64,000 nt of DNA from Virgibacillus sp. MSJ-26. Lineage in GTDB: Bacteria > Bacillota > Bacilli > Bacillales > Amphibacillaceae. The position numbers and the translations under genes are program-made. Below, piece by piece: positions 1 to 9,599 of this stretch (positions are counted from its first letter, which is position 1; each line of letters opens with the position of its first letter). The notes beneath the pieces were generated by a model. That model was not told the origin of the DNA, did not search any database, and was given only the letters and a program-made list of their open reading frames with translations. The stretch is taken from positions 55,504 through 119,503 of the forward strand of contig NZ_JAHLPW010000014.1 of the NCBI RefSeq assembly GCF_018918075.1. The letters run 5' to 3'.

Positions 1-86
1 CCCATATCAGCATCCCCTTTCATAATACTATCCTTATTATACTCCTTTTTAAGGTACAATGAAAGGGGCATCCGCTTTGATATGGG
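1..86. repeat. Long imperfect inverted repeat (hairpin) at left edge
   Basis: The first nine bases (CCCATATCA) pair with TGATATGGG at 78-86. Inside, CATCCCCTTTCAT pairs with ATGAAAGGGGCAT-like sequence around 59-71. It may be a terminator or the end of a repeat that continues outside the window. The stretch 87-304 shows no gene. Confidence 0.45.
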
Positions 87-304
87 TTTAAGGTAGTTAT
101 TATATTACACTTGCTTTGAATACATCCCATTAATTAGTGCGCAGATTTATATCAATTTTACGATAATAAAGATTTTGTGGGCTTGATAATCCAGTTTTCT
201 TGGGTCACTTAGGTCAGTTCATCAAAAAGTTAACTCGTGCAATGTATCTTATCCTACCGCTATGATCCCAAGGGTTATATTTCATTCCGCGAAAGTTGAA
301 TGAT

Positions 305-1039
305 TTAAAAAAGGACAAATTTTTCAATTGCTTTGGCTACACCGTGATTATCATTTGTTTCCGTCACGTAATCAGCGACTTTTTTAATCGCTTCCTGAGC
401 ATTGCCAACTGCCACTCCTACACCAGCTTCTTGAATCATTTTAATATCATTTAAACTATCACCGCAAGCAAGGACTTGATCCATGGTAATCCCAATATCT
501 TGACAAACTTTTCTTAAAGCACTTGCCTTGTTAACTCCTTTAGGATTCACTTCAATGTTTGTTGGGAGTGAGTTTGTGAGTTCGAGACCACCGATATGCG
601 AAAGTTCCTCTATAATTTTATCGAGTTTATCTTTGTCCTCTGTTTCACATCCGAATTTAAGCCATTTATGATCATAGAAATTATCTGGTCTTTGATTATA
701 ATAAATATCTTCAGTGGACACTAGCCAAGTAAACACATCATATTTTTCAGCTAAGTGCCACATATTTTCAATTTTTTCTTGTGTTAATAAATGTTCTTCC
801 AAAAGATTCTTATCAATTGTCCAAATCTGACCACCATTACATGTTACAAGAAAAGATTTCAACTTCAATTCTTCCGCAAATGGATAACAAGAATTCAACC
901 ATCGTCCTGTGCTAAGAACGACATGAACATCATTTTCCAAAGCTTTAGCAATAACACCTTTTGTGTAATCTGATACTTTTTCCTGTGATGTAAGTAGAGT
1001 ACCATCCATATCTAATGCAATTAATTTAATTTTACTCAT
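305..1039 (-). CDS. Cof-type HAD-IIB family phosphatase
   Basis: Predicted cytoplasmic haloacid-dehalogenase hydrolase that dephosphorylates small phosphorylated metabolites; the substrate cannot be told from sequence. Motif I is ALDMDGTLL (nucleophile Asp10, general acid Asp12), motif II is the Ser/Thr in VVLSTGR, and motif IV is GDSLNDIKM near the C-terminus, with a C2B-type cap between. About 244 residues, normal to slightly short for the family. I start at the ATG of MSKIKL because AAGGAG lies 7 nt before it; an upstream in-frame ATG (1054) overlaps that ribosome binding site. The gene follows an MFS transporter by about 30 bp on the same strand, so the two may be co-transcribed. Confidence 0.88.
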   Translation of the reverse strand: MSKIKLIALDMDGTLLTSQEKVSDYTKGVIAKALENDVHVVLSTGRWLNSCYPFAEELKLKSFLVTCNGGQIWTIDKNLLEEHLLTQEKIENMWHLAEKYDVFTWLVSTEDIYYNQRPDNFYDHKWLKFGCETEDKDKLDKIIEELSHIGGLELTNSLPTNIEVNPKGVNKASALRKVCQDIGITMDQVLACGDSLNDIKMIQEAGVGVAVGNAQEAIKKVADYVTETNDNHGVAKAIEKFVLF

Positions 1040-1071
1040 GTCAATCTCCTTCATTTAATATTAATCCAGTG

Positions 1072-2247
1072 CTAGTTAGTCTCTTTTACCCTTGTTCCTT
1101 TATCAAAAAGACTCGTCGTTATAAAAGGTATGATAAACAAGGCCAGTAAAATATAAAACAGCAACTGAATATTGTATAAATCCACAATCAATCCACCTAC
1201 TACAGGCCCCAACATTCGACCAGCTGCAGCCACACTATTTACGAATCCTTGGTAAAATCCTGCTCGGCCTGGAGGAGCTAATTCATTGGCTAGGGAAGGG
1301 ACTGCTGGCCACATAAGCATTTCCCCCATCGTCAAAATAACCATACCTACTGCGAACATAGTGAATTCACCAGCCACCATTGCGATGATGTAGGAAAACA
1401 CCATGATACCCGCTCCGATAAATATATGAGTTTTTTGTGATGTCACTCTTTCCGTAACCCATTTCACCAATGGTTGACCTAGCACGATAAGAAAACCGTT
1501 GATCGCCCATAACATACTATATTGCTCAAGAGGGATTCCTATATCTTGTGTGTGAGATGCAATGGTGGACTGCCACTGACTATAGGCAAACCAAGCTATT
1601 AAAAAGCCTGTCGATAAAATAAGTAACGCTTTGAAAGAGGATTTATTTTTAATTTCCCCGCTTTGCTCAATAACTGACGTATGCATTTGTTGGTCTCGTT
1701 TTTCATCCATGTCACGATAGAAAAAGAAAGCCATAATAAAAAACAAAGTAAATAACGTCGCATTGGCCATAAATATATAATTAAATGAAATACTGGCAAC
1801 ATATCCGCCAAGTGTGGCACCAAGCGCTACTCCTAAATTTTGAGCAACATAAATCGCATTAAAAGCTCTTCTTCCACCATCGGGCCAGACAGATCCAGCC
1901 ATAGCAAACATCACCGGCCAAGTGATACCTGTTCCAAAACCAATTAAGACAAGTAAAACAGAATAAGTCCCGATATTATGGAAAAATGAAAGAGTAATAG
2001 CTGACAGCATCGCTAACCCTGTCCCATATAAAATTGTTTTATAGGCGCTATATTTATCGAACAAGATTCCACCAATCAAGTTACCAGTAATCGTTGCAGC
2101 CTGATTAAACATTAAAATCATCCCGGCAAAGGCGAGACTTTTTCCTAATTCATTATGCATATAAATTGTATTTAAGGGCCACAAAAATGAACCACCGGTG
2201 ACACTTATTGTTGTTCCAATAACTAATAACCAGATATATCTTGGCAT
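1072..2247 (-). CDS. MFS transporter
   Basis: A 391-residue integral membrane protein with about 12 hydrophobic segments in two halves and a charged central loop (DMDEKRDQQMH). The first loop carries GGILFDKYS, the typical MFS loop 2-3 signature, and the overall look is that of multidrug/sugar efflux MFS proteins such as the YttB/MdtG type. The substrate is unknown. The ribosome binding site is weak (GAGATGATGAAAAATG). The HAD phosphatase lies just downstream on the same strand, suggesting one transcript. Confidence 0.82.
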   Translation of the reverse strand: MPRYIWLLVIGTTISVTGGSFLWPLNTIYMHNELGKSLAFAGMILMFNQAATITGNLIGGILFDKYSAYKTILYGTGLAMLSAITLSFFHNIGTYSVLLVLIGFGTGITWPVMFAMAGSVWPDGGRRAFNAIYVAQNLGVALGATLGGYVASISFNYIFMANATLFTLFFIMAFFFYRDMDEKRDQQMHTSVIEQSGEIKNKSSFKALLILSTGFLIAWFAYSQWQSTIASHTQDIGIPLEQYSMLWAINGFLIVLGQPLVKWVTERVTSQKTHIFIGAGIMVFSYIIAMVAGEFTMFAVGMVILTMGEMLMWPAVPSLANELAPPGRAGFYQGFVNSVAAAGRMLGPVVGGLIVDLYNIQLLFYILLALFIIPFITTSLFDKGTRVKETN

Positions 2248-2380
2248 TTTTCATCATCTCACATTCATCAATCCATTAGATTATTTTAATACAATTTATA
2301 TCTCAGGACAATCTCAATGTTTATGTGTGTTTATTTTTGAAACACCGTCTCCAGTTAAAGACACTAATATTTAAATTCAA

Positions 2381-2525
2381 AGTTGGTCTTCATCAGTGGC
2401 ATGAACGACAACTTTTAGCAATTTCACTCGGTAGTTGGTCTTCATCAACGCCATGAACGACAACTTGCAGCAATTTCACTCCGAAGTTGGTCTTCATCTA
2501 CGGGGATGAACATCAGCTTTTAGTC
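2381..2525. repeat. 52-bp palindromic tandem repeat, locus A (about 3 units)
   Basis: Three units start at 2381, 2433 and 2485, an exact 52-bp period. Each begins AGTTGGTCTTCAT, followed after about 7 nt by ATGAACGACAACTT, so each unit can fold on itself (AGTTG..TTCAT with ATGAA..CAACT). The rest is an AT-rich spacer ending ATTTCACTC. The third unit decays into the 3' end of the following MFS gene. The same 52-bp unit type recurs at 44631-44795. Confidence 0.75.
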
Positions 2526-3728
2526 TAGCACATAGCGATCTCGCCCTGCACCAAGTCCAAACAAAATCACAAATACAGATATTACCATCAACACGATCAA
2601 TGGAACTGTCCATGTCTCAGTCAAATCATATAGATATCCAATCAGCATCGGACCGACAGCGGCAAGCACATATCCAAATGATTGAGCCATACCCGAAAGT
2701 TCTGCCGCTTGCTTAGCTGTACGAGCTCTCAAACTAAGAAGAGTCAAAGCTAGCGGAAATGTTCCACCTAAAGCTTGGCCGTAGATGATTAAGCTAATCA
2801 TCATAACAGAAAAAGAACTTCCTAATAGCAATCCTGTAAAACCACTTATAGCACAAATACCTAAAACAGCAACTAAGACTTGCTGAGATCTAAACTTATC
2901 AGCTAAAACAGGAACAATAAAACCTGCTGGTAAACCAATCATTTGAGTGAAGAACAATAGCCATCCTGCCGTTGCCATATCAACTCCGTAGGCATGCAAT
3001 ATTTCTGGTAGCCATGTTATTGAGACATAAAAGAGAAAGGATTGGAACCCCATAAAAAGAGCCACCTGCCATGCGAGCGACGATTTCCACATTCTATTAT
3101 CTTCAGATTTAATAATTTCTACGTTCACGTCGCTTTCCGACTTGCTTTTCTTTACAAGATATATCCAAACAATAATTCCTATGAGAGCTGGTATTCCCCA
3201 AGCAAGTAAAGCTTTATTCCATCCAAGATTAAGCCCCTTAGCAAGTGGGATACTAACCCCTGATGCTGTTGCAGCAAAAATCCCCATAATCGTAGAATAA
3301 ACACTGGTCATTAGACCAACTTTAAATGGAAATTTCTCTTTTATTACACCTGGTAAAAGCACATTACATACTGCAATCCCCACTCCAATAATGAACGTTC
3401 CTAAAAAGAGAAGGAAGATATTTGAGATAGAGCGCAAACCTATGCCAAATAAAAGTACAAATAATCCAGATAAAAGTGCTTTTTCATTTGTATATCTGTA
3501 ACCAAATTTAGGAATAATCGGTGACATAATAGCAAATGCGATTAGTGGAAGACTTGTAAGTAAGGCGACATTCCAGTTTGATAATCCGATATCATCCCGG
3601 ATAATTCCCATTAAAGGGCCGACAGAAGTAATCGCTGGACGCAGGTTGAATGCCACAGTTACAATGCCAGCGACTAACATAACTTTATATAATTGATTTG
3701 TTTTTTGTTCCAGATTTGTATCTTCCAT
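2520..3728 (-). CDS. CynX/NimT-family MFS transporter
   Basis: About 402 residues, mostly hydrophobic, with roughly 12 membrane segments. The N-terminal region FNLRPAITSVGPLMG is the signature of the cyanate/2-nitroimidazole (CynX/NimT/YeaN) branch of the major facilitator superfamily. Substrate unknown. I start at the ATG of MEDTNLEQ, preceded by AAAGGAGC at 8 nt spacing; an in-frame upstream ATG (3806) would add 26 residues with no ribosome site. It appears to be a single-gene unit. The neighbouring chemoreceptor is transcribed divergently. Confidence 0.83.
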   Translation of the reverse strand: MEDTNLEQKTNQLYKVMLVAGIVTVAFNLRPAITSVGPLMGIIRDDIGLSNWNVALLTSLPLIAFAIMSPIIPKFGYRYTNEKALLSGLFVLLFGIGLRSISNIFLLFLGTFIIGVGIAVCNVLLPGVIKEKFPFKVGLMTSVYSTIMGIFAATASGVSIPLAKGLNLGWNKALLAWGIPALIGIIVWIYLVKKSKSESDVNVEIIKSEDNRMWKSSLAWQVALFMGFQSFLFYVSITWLPEILHAYGVDMATAGWLLFFTQMIGLPAGFIVPVLADKFRSQQVLVAVLGICAISGFTGLLLGSSFSVMMISLIIYGQALGGTFPLALTLLSLRARTAKQAAELSGMAQSFGYVLAAVGPMLIGYLYDLTETWTVPLIVLMVISVFVILFGLGAGRDRYVLD

Positions 3729-3890
3729 AAAACGCGCTCCTTTTTTCATTACTATCACACTAATATAACATATAGAAAGACTTTTATTCAGTGAAGGAGC
3801 AAACATGACTACAATTTCCTACAATTTAACCGATATAACTATCAGATGGCTTGTTCAACTTGATCTAATCGAAAATACAGGGGGATACAA

Positions 3891-5951
3891 ATGAAAAGAA
3901 AGAAAAAGGAAAACCAATCAAAAAAAACAAAAAAAGCAACAACCCCAACTCTAATAAAAAAACTAACAAACCGGCGTAAATCAATGCAACATCAAATCTT
4001 ACTCCCTTTTTTAATATTAATTATCCTTACAGGAAGCATTATTGCTTTTATGAACTATCGATTGAGTACAAATGCGATGGTGGATCAACTCGCCGATAAT
4101 GTCGTCAATGAGGTTGGAAATTTAAATGATACTTTTGATTTGTTTCTAATTAATACTGAAGACGTTTTAGATAGATTTTCAGAAAGTGAAGTATTTACAT
4201 CCTTTACATTAAAAAAACAAGAAGAGACGCTCGCCTATTTAGAAGAAAGCATATCATCCCATTATCAGATTGAAAATGCTTATGTCGGTTTTGAGGAAAC
4301 TGCTCAAACCCTCATCCCTAACCATATGGATGAAAGTTACGATCCGCGTTCTAGCAGTTGGTTTCAAATTGCTAAAGAATCAAATGAGGAGATAATCTGG
4401 TCAGCTCCTCATATTGATACAATATCAAAAGAAATGATAGTCACAGCTTCAAAAGCCATCTATAAGAAAGACCAATTTATTGGTGTTGTCGCTGTTGACA
4501 TTCTGGCAGATACTATAATTGATATGGCCAATAATATTGAAGTTGGGGACTCTGGATATGTTGTCGTCATTGATCAAAATGGGAGCTTTATTGCCCATCC
4601 GGACGAACAGTTAATTGGCACTGGCGCAGATGATCAGGCTTATTTTAACGCTTTATCAAAAAGTGGCGACAAAGGACTCATCGATTACACTGAGGCCGGG
4701 GAAAATAGGGTACTAGGTTATGTGACAAATAATAAAACGGATTGGTTAATTGGTGAAACATCTTCTGCTGAAACATTTAAACACAAAGCAAATAAAATAC
4801 TCGTTCCTATAGCGGTCACTCTACTTATTGTTATCATATTTGCGGTTATTATTTCATATATAACTACAAAAAGATTGATAAGACCAATTACATATTTACA
4901 ATCGCTTATGAAAAAAGTTGAAGAAGGAAACCTTTCAATCAAAACTGATATTAAAGCAACAAACGAAATTAATGATCTAGCGCAAAGTTTTGACTTAATG
5001 TTACAACAGATGAGAGCAATGATTCAAAAGGTCAAACATGTTAGTCATGAAATTCTAGATGTCTCGCAGACTTTTGTCATAAGTACGGATGAAAATACCA
5101 CTGCAGCCAATGAGATTTCTTCAACAATGGAACAAATCGCAGGGGGAGCTAGCGAACAGTCTCAGTTAATGGAGCAGAATGCCATTGCTACAGAGAAATT
5201 GTCAAATCTAATACATGATATAGAAAATCATAACAGTCAGGTGTTTTCTATATCAAAAGCAATGAATGATGTTGCTGGACAAGGCACTCGAACCCTCAAT
5301 TTACTAAGAGAACAAACAAGTGAAACAGGGGTCATGACTGAAGACGTGTCTCAGGCAATTCAATCGCTTGAACATAAATCTAAAAACATTAGTGATATCG
5401 TCACAACGATTTCAGACATAGCAGGACAAACTAACTTGCTTGCTCTTAATGCCGCTATCGAAGCCGCACGTGCTGGTGAACATGGGAAAGGTTTTGCTGT
5501 GGTCGCTGATGAGGTTCGGAAACTAGCTGTTCAGACAGACCAAGCGTTAGGCGATATTGTCAATATAATAAATGAAATACAACATGAAACAAATCACACT
5601 GTCTCACTTATTAGCAAAACAAAAGAAGTATTTGAGACCCAAACTTCCTTTGTTAATGAAACAGATGATGCTTTTTCTAAAATTAATCAGGCCATTCAAA
5701 CGAACACAAACCATATTGAAAAAGTAATGAATGTGATGAGTTCTATTTTACAACAAGAACAAACAATTTCTGAAAACACACAACATATCGCATCAATCAG
5801 CGAAGAAACGGCAGCAGGAACAGAAGAAATTTCTGCATCCATTGAGGAACAATCCACCTCCATGGACCAATTAAACCAGATGGCAGGTAACCTGGGGACA
5901 ATTTCCAAAGAAATGGAACAGGAAGTAGATCGATTTAAAATAGAAAATTAA
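3891..5951 (+). CDS. Methyl-accepting chemotaxis protein with dCACHE sensor
   Basis: A 686-residue transmembrane chemoreceptor. A Lys-rich cytoplasmic N-terminus (about 1-40) is followed by a first membrane segment (about 41-63), an extracellular ligand-binding region of roughly 240 residues resembling a double-CACHE domain ([17 protein letters not shown] is typical), a second membrane segment (about 300-325), a HAMP domain, and a long signalling coiled coil. The tip motif is [16 protein letters not shown]...[13 protein letters not shown]. It signals to the CheA/CheW complex. No che genes lie nearby, so it is an orphan receptor whose ligand cannot be deduced; CACHE receptors often bind amino or organic acids. 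The N-terminal basic extension of about 35 residues is longer than usual. Confidence 0.93.
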   Translation: MKRKKKENQSKKTKKATTPTLIKKLTNRRKSMQHQILLPFLILIILTGSIIAFMNYRLSTNAMVDQLADNVVNEVGNLNDTFDLFLINTEDVLDRFSESEVFTSFTLKKQEETLAYLEESISSHYQIENAYVGFEETAQTLIPNHMDESYDPRSSSWFQIAKESNEEIIWSAPHIDTISKEMIVTASKAIYKKDQFIGVVAVDILADTIIDMANNIEVGDSGYVVVIDQNGSFIAHPDEQLIGTGADDQAYFNALSKSGDKGLIDYTEAGENRVLGYVTNNKTDWLIGETSSAETFKHKANKILVPIAVTLLIVIIFAVIISYITTKRLIRPITYLQSLMKKVEEGNLSIKTDIKATNEINDLAQSFDLMLQQMRAMIQKVKHVSHEILDVSQTFVISTDENTTAANEISSTMEQIAGGASEQSQLMEQNAIATEKLSNLIHDIENHNSQVFSISKAMNDVAGQGTRTLNLLREQTSETGVMTEDVSQAIQSLEHKSKNISDIVTTISDIAGQTNLLALNAAIEAARAGEHGKGFAVVADEVRKLAVQTDQALGDIVNIINEIQHETNHTVSLISKTKEVFETQTSFVNETDDAFSKINQAIQTNTNHIEKVMNVMSSILQQEQTISENTQHIASISEETAAGTEEISASIEEQSTSMDQLNQMAGNLGTISKEMEQEVDRFKIEN

Positions 5952-5957
5952 ATACTA

Positions 5958-6318
5958 AAGAGGTTGGGACATAAGTATTTTAGTTAATTTAAAAGCGAAC
6001 GTATTAAAGTATATTTATATAAATATACACCTTTTCAAGTCAGCGTAGAAAAAATACGTAGACTCTGGGACTGCAGCAAGCTTCGTCCCACCGAAAACCT
6101 TTGTGGGAGATGAGGCCAGACGTGCCCCCACCGTGCGTCATGAATGATGGAAGGATAAATTCGCGACGTCCTGTGAGGGCGCCTTCATGACCAACATCCT
6201 GTTGGCCCGAGGCTCATCAGCCGCCCACGGAAAGCGAAGTATTTTTCCGAAGCGACTAACGCTTACTTAAAAATGTTCGTCGTTTAATAACCAATACTTA
6301 TTTTTGTCCCAACCTCTT
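5958..6318. repeat. MITE-like element, 'GAGGTTGGGACATAA' family, long form
   Basis: The ends are inverted: AAGAGGTTGGGACATAAGT at 5958-5976 and its complement ending TGTCCCAACCTCTT at 6318. The inside carries blocks shared with other elements in this window: GGGACTGCAGCAAGCTTCG, CACCGAAAACCTTTGTGGGA, GATGAGGCCAGACG, GGCTCATCAGCCGCC and CACGGAAAGCGAAGTAT. No open frame encodes a transposase. It sits between two convergent genes and may act as a bidirectional terminator. Confidence 0.75.
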
Positions 6319-6349
6319 ATTAAGAAATTTGATTTACAAAGTTGTTAGA

Positions 6350-7180
6350 CTAATTATAGTGAATATGAGCTTTTAACGCTTGCTGCAAATTAGCCATTGG
6401 TTGTGTGTCTCCTTCAAATTGAATGCCTGCTTCAATCAAGATATGAACAATTTTAGGCCTAATTCCAGTTGTGACTGTTTTTGCTCCCATCATACTTATC
6501 CCGTCAATCAGTTTCAGAAATTGTCCGACTGCATTTTGTTCTATTTTAGCAACACCGGATAAATCAATAATCAATGTTTCAATCCGCTGATCGCCAATAC
6601 CAACCAAAATCTTTTCTTCAATAATAGAGGCACGATACATATCAATCGTTCCTGTGAGAGGGACAATGCTAACGGAAGAGTTTATCGGAATAATCGGTAC
6701 ACTTAACTTGTCCACCAAAGTTTTTGTCTCTTCAATCAGTTTATCTTTATACTCTGAATAACTTAAAAAGAAACTATTTAAAAATTGATCAATCATATCG
6801 TTGTTCGATTTTTCCATATTATAAAACTCTGTGCTCGTTCTTTCTATATCATTCATGCCATCGTATTGCTCTAAAAAGTTCCATAAGGTACGACGGATTG
6901 CTTGAATCCACTCCAACTTAAATGAGAGAGTTAAAGATTGTTTCGCCCAAGCAATTCCCTCCTGATGTGCAAAGGTTTTTACACTATCTTCATCTTCTTC
7001 CATAACATAGTGAATTAATTTGACGGCGTTCTCAATAAGATTAATATTACCTATCATATGTATTTCTTCTATTTTATCTCTAACATTCACTGCTTTTTTA
7101 AGAAGTGCTTCCTTAAACTGCTTTTTATTAGCAGTAAAAAAGTCGTGCATATTGTCTGCTTGCTTAAATCTGTTTTTCAA
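6350..7180 (-). CDS. RsbR-like STAS-domain protein
   Basis: About 276 residues. The N-terminal half is helical and resembles the non-haem globin-like sensor domain of RsbR paralogues. The C-terminal half (about 160-276) is a STAS domain with DLSGVAKIEQ and VTTGIRPKIVHILIEAG. In Bacillus, RsbR paralogues build the stressosome with RsbS and RsbT and control sigma-B. At the position of the first RsbR phospho-acceptor Thr (VIDT in RsbR) this protein has Gln (KIEQ), so it may be a non-phosphorylatable member. No rsbS, rsbT or rsbU lies nearby. I prefer the TTG start because AAGGGTGG lies 5 nt upstream; the GTG at 7189 overlaps that site. Confidence 0.72.
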   Translation of the reverse strand: MKNRFKQADNMHDFFTANKKQFKEALLKKAVNVRDKIEEIHMIGNINLIENAVKLIHYVMEEDEDSVKTFAHQEGIAWAKQSLTLSFKLEWIQAIRRTLWNFLEQYDGMNDIERTSTEFYNMEKSNNDMIDQFLNSFFLSYSEYKDKLIEETKTLVDKLSVPIIPINSSVSIVPLTGTIDMYRASIIEEKILVGIGDQRIETLIIDLSGVAKIEQNAVGQFLKLIDGISMMGAKTVTTGIRPKIVHILIEAGIQFEGDTQPMANLQQALKAHIHYN

Positions 7181-7370
7181 TGTTACCACCCTTTAAATAC
7201 AATGTTCTTAGCTTTTTTATTAATAGTAATTTAGATGAATACATTATAATAACTTATAATAAATGACATCAAAATTTAATCTCCATAAAAAGCGATAGCC
7301 TGCAATGTAATTAATGGGATTTGGCTATCGGTTATTATTGGGTCTTCAAGTTAATTGTTTTCATGACCAA

Positions 7371-7421
7371 TATAAAAGGTTAAGCTAAGGTATTATAATA
7401 GTTTACCCTATAGCTTAACCT
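7371..7421 (-). terminator. Rho-independent terminator after TRAP permease gene
   Basis: AGGTTAAGCTA (7377-7387) pairs perfectly with TAGCTTAACCT (7411-7421). Reading the minus strand, the stem is followed by TTTATA. It lies 15 nt past the permease stop. The rest of 7190-7435 holds only a weak second inverted repeat (CGATAGCC/GGCTATCG, about 7290-7330). Confidence 0.6.
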
Positions 7422-7435
7422 ATGAAACCTCTCTA

Positions 7436-9415
7436 CTAAACTTGCATCTGGGGAGTGGGTCGTTGTCCTATATCTCCTCCGTCATCCTTCCGTTGTTTTT
7501 GTACTAACCATACTAACATAATTATTCCTAAACCAATAAGGTTTGTATATAAACCTGGAGTGATCATTAATAAGCCACCTACTAACAGCGCTCCCCGTTC
7601 CCAAAGTTTCGAGTTTCGGATAAAGTATCCAATCATCGAACTGCTCACTGCTGCCATACCAAGAAGAGCAGTAGCAATAACTATGATGAGATTCACTACA
7701 GTAATATCTACACCTACTAAAATAGGACTATAGATAAATATATACGGTATAATAAATGCTGCAATTGCTAATTTTACAGCATTGACGCCTGTTTTGAACG
7801 GATTTGCACGAGCTATTCCAGCTCCGGCATATGCTGCCAAGCATACCGGTGGAGTAATATCCGCTACAATTCCAAAATAGAAAACAAACATATGAACTGC
7901 AATTGGCTCTAGACCAAACTCATTAATTAAAGCCGGCGCAGCGACTGTAGCAGTGACAACATAGTTTGCCGTTGTAGGGAGTCCCATACCAAGCACAATA
8001 CAAGCAATCATTGTGAAGAATAGTGCTAACGGAAGAATTCCCGATGATAGAGCAATAATACCTGTAGCAAATTTTGCGCCTAGACCAGTTATACTTACAA
8101 CACCTGCAATAATTCCTGCAGTTGCAACAGCTGCGATGACTGGAAGTGCTACCCTCGCTCCTTGCTCTAATACATTAATTGTTTCACGTAGGGACATGCG
8201 AGTTTCTTTTCTAACTAAACTTACTAGAAAAGCAGCAGCAATACCCATTAATGCAGCACGCTGTGGTGTGAATCCGATAACAATTGTTCCAACAATAATT
8301 ACTAATGGCAGTAACATAAATCCATTTTTAATCATTAACTTTTTAAAACTAGGTAGTTGGGCTTTAGGTAAACCTAAAATCCCTAATTTTTTTGCTTCAA
8401 AATGTGTACCGATAAAAATTCCAGTGAAATACAGTATGGCTGGGACTAATGCAGCCAGCATAATCGTTGAATATGGAACACCAAGATATTCCATCATAAT
8501 AAAAGCAGCAGCACCCATTAATGGTGGCATAATCTGTCCACCTGTAGAAGCAGATGCTTCTGTAGCTGCAGCAAATTCTGGTTTAAACCCTGCTTTTTTC
8601 ATCATTGGAATGGTAAATGATCCGGACGCTACTGTGTTACCAACTGAGCTCCCTGACACCATTCCTTGGAGTGCACTTGCGGATACAGCTGCTTTTGCGG
8701 TACCACCTGTATAACGACCTGTAAGAGCAAAAGCTAAGTCATTAAAAAATTGTCCGATTTTCGTATGCACAAGGACGACACCAAAAAATAGAAAGAGGAA
8801 TATGAACTTAGCGGAAATTTGGATGGGCGTACCAAATACCCCACTTTCTTGGAACCAAAGATTTGGTGCAAGCCGCTTTACAGAAAAGCCTGGATGCGAC
8901 AGAATTTGTGTCGGAATATACTTACCAAATAAAGCATATAGAAGTGTAATACTCGCTACAATAACAATAGGAAGGCCGACTGTACGCCTTGTTGCTTCAA
9001 GTACAAGCAAAATTCCTAAAACAGAAATGATCACCTCAACTGTGTCATACCCAGAAATTCTGCTTCGAATGATTTCTTCATAAAAGAATACTTTATGGTA
9101 CGTAACATACATGGCTATGAAGGCCAATACAACATCATACCAAGGAACTGATTTTTGCTTTCGATGCAATCCTTTTTTTGCCGGGAAAAGTAAGAACATC
9201 ATACCTATTGCTGTCCCAAGATGGATTGCTCCCTGTTTTTGGGATGGTAATGTACCAAAAAACCCTGTATATAAGTGGAAGAGTGTTAGGTAAATACCAA
9301 GGAAAGCTACAATCCAACCCCATTTACCTATATTTACACGAAATTGATTTTCTCTATCGTACTTTTCTAGAATTTCTTGTGCCTCGTCTTGCTGTTTATG
9401 ATGATCTTTTTTCAT
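7436..9415 (-). CDS. TRAP transporter fused permease (DctQM type, TAXI system)
   Basis: A 659-residue membrane protein with many hydrophobic segments (about 16-18). The small DctQ-like and large DctM-like subunits are fused, as in TAXI-TRAP transporters. Landmarks are GMVSGSSVGNTVASGSFTIP, the EASASTGGQIMPPLMGAAAF segment and GLPTTANYVVTATVAAPAL, all typical of the large subunit. Such systems are sodium-gradient-driven importers of organic acids such as glutamate or C4-dicarboxylates. It follows the gene for the matching periplasmic-type binding protein, separated by 184 bp that contain a repeat element. The substrate cannot be fixed; the cre site upstream of the operon suggests a carbon source. 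Confidence 0.9.
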   Translation of the reverse strand: MKKDHHKQQDEAQEILEKYDRENQFRVNIGKWGWIVAFLGIYLTLFHLYTGFFGTLPSQKQGAIHLGTAIGMMFLLFPAKKGLHRKQKSVPWYDVVLAFIAMYVTYHKVFFYEEIIRSRISGYDTVEVIISVLGILLVLEATRRTVGLPIVIVASITLLYALFGKYIPTQILSHPGFSVKRLAPNLWFQESGVFGTPIQISAKFIFLFLFFGVVLVHTKIGQFFNDLAFALTGRYTGGTAKAAVSASALQGMVSGSSVGNTVASGSFTIPMMKKAGFKPEFAAATEASASTGGQIMPPLMGAAAFIMMEYLGVPYSTIMLAALVPAILYFTGIFIGTHFEAKKLGILGLPKAQLPSFKKLMIKNGFMLLPLVIIVGTIVIGFTPQRAALMGIAAAFLVSLVRKETRMSLRETINVLEQGARVALPVIAAVATAGIIAGVVSITGLGAKFATGIIALSSGILPLALFFTMIACIVLGMGLPTTANYVVTATVAAPALINEFGLEPIAVHMFVFYFGIVADITPPVCLAAYAGAGIARANPFKTGVNAVKLAIAAFIIPYIFIYSPILVGVDITVVNLIIVIATALLGMAAVSSSMIGYFIRNSKLWERGALLVGGLLMITPGLYTNLIGLGIIMLVWLVQKQRKDDGGDIGQRPTPQMQV

Positions 9416-9444
9416 CTGACCACCATCCTCTCATTAATGAATAT

Positions 9445-9573
9445 AGAAGAGGCTGAGACATTAGTATTTTTACAGGAAAATTCGAACTATATTTTGCTTA
9501 TCAATCGCTTCAGAAATATATTCACTAAAGTTGCAAAAAAGTTCGTATTTAAAATTATGTCCCAACCTCTTCT
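9445..9573. repeat. MITE-like element, 'GAGGTTGGGACATAA' family, short form, inside the TRAP operon
   Basis: Starts AGAAGAGGCTGAGACATTAG and ends TTATGTCCCAACCTCTTCT, imperfect inverted ends of about 18 bp. Inside is an imperfect inverted repeat around TTCGAACTA/AAGTTCGTA. It lies between the binding-protein gene and the permease gene of one operon, so it could lower permease expression relative to the binding protein. Confidence 0.65.
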
Positions 9574-9599
9574 TATTAACTATAACTGCTTATCTATTT

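Noticed and set aside
8013..8714. 233-codon frame antisense to the TRAP permease
   Set aside because: Its frame mirrors hydrophobic codons of the sense gene; there is no ribosome site and the permease is clearly real.
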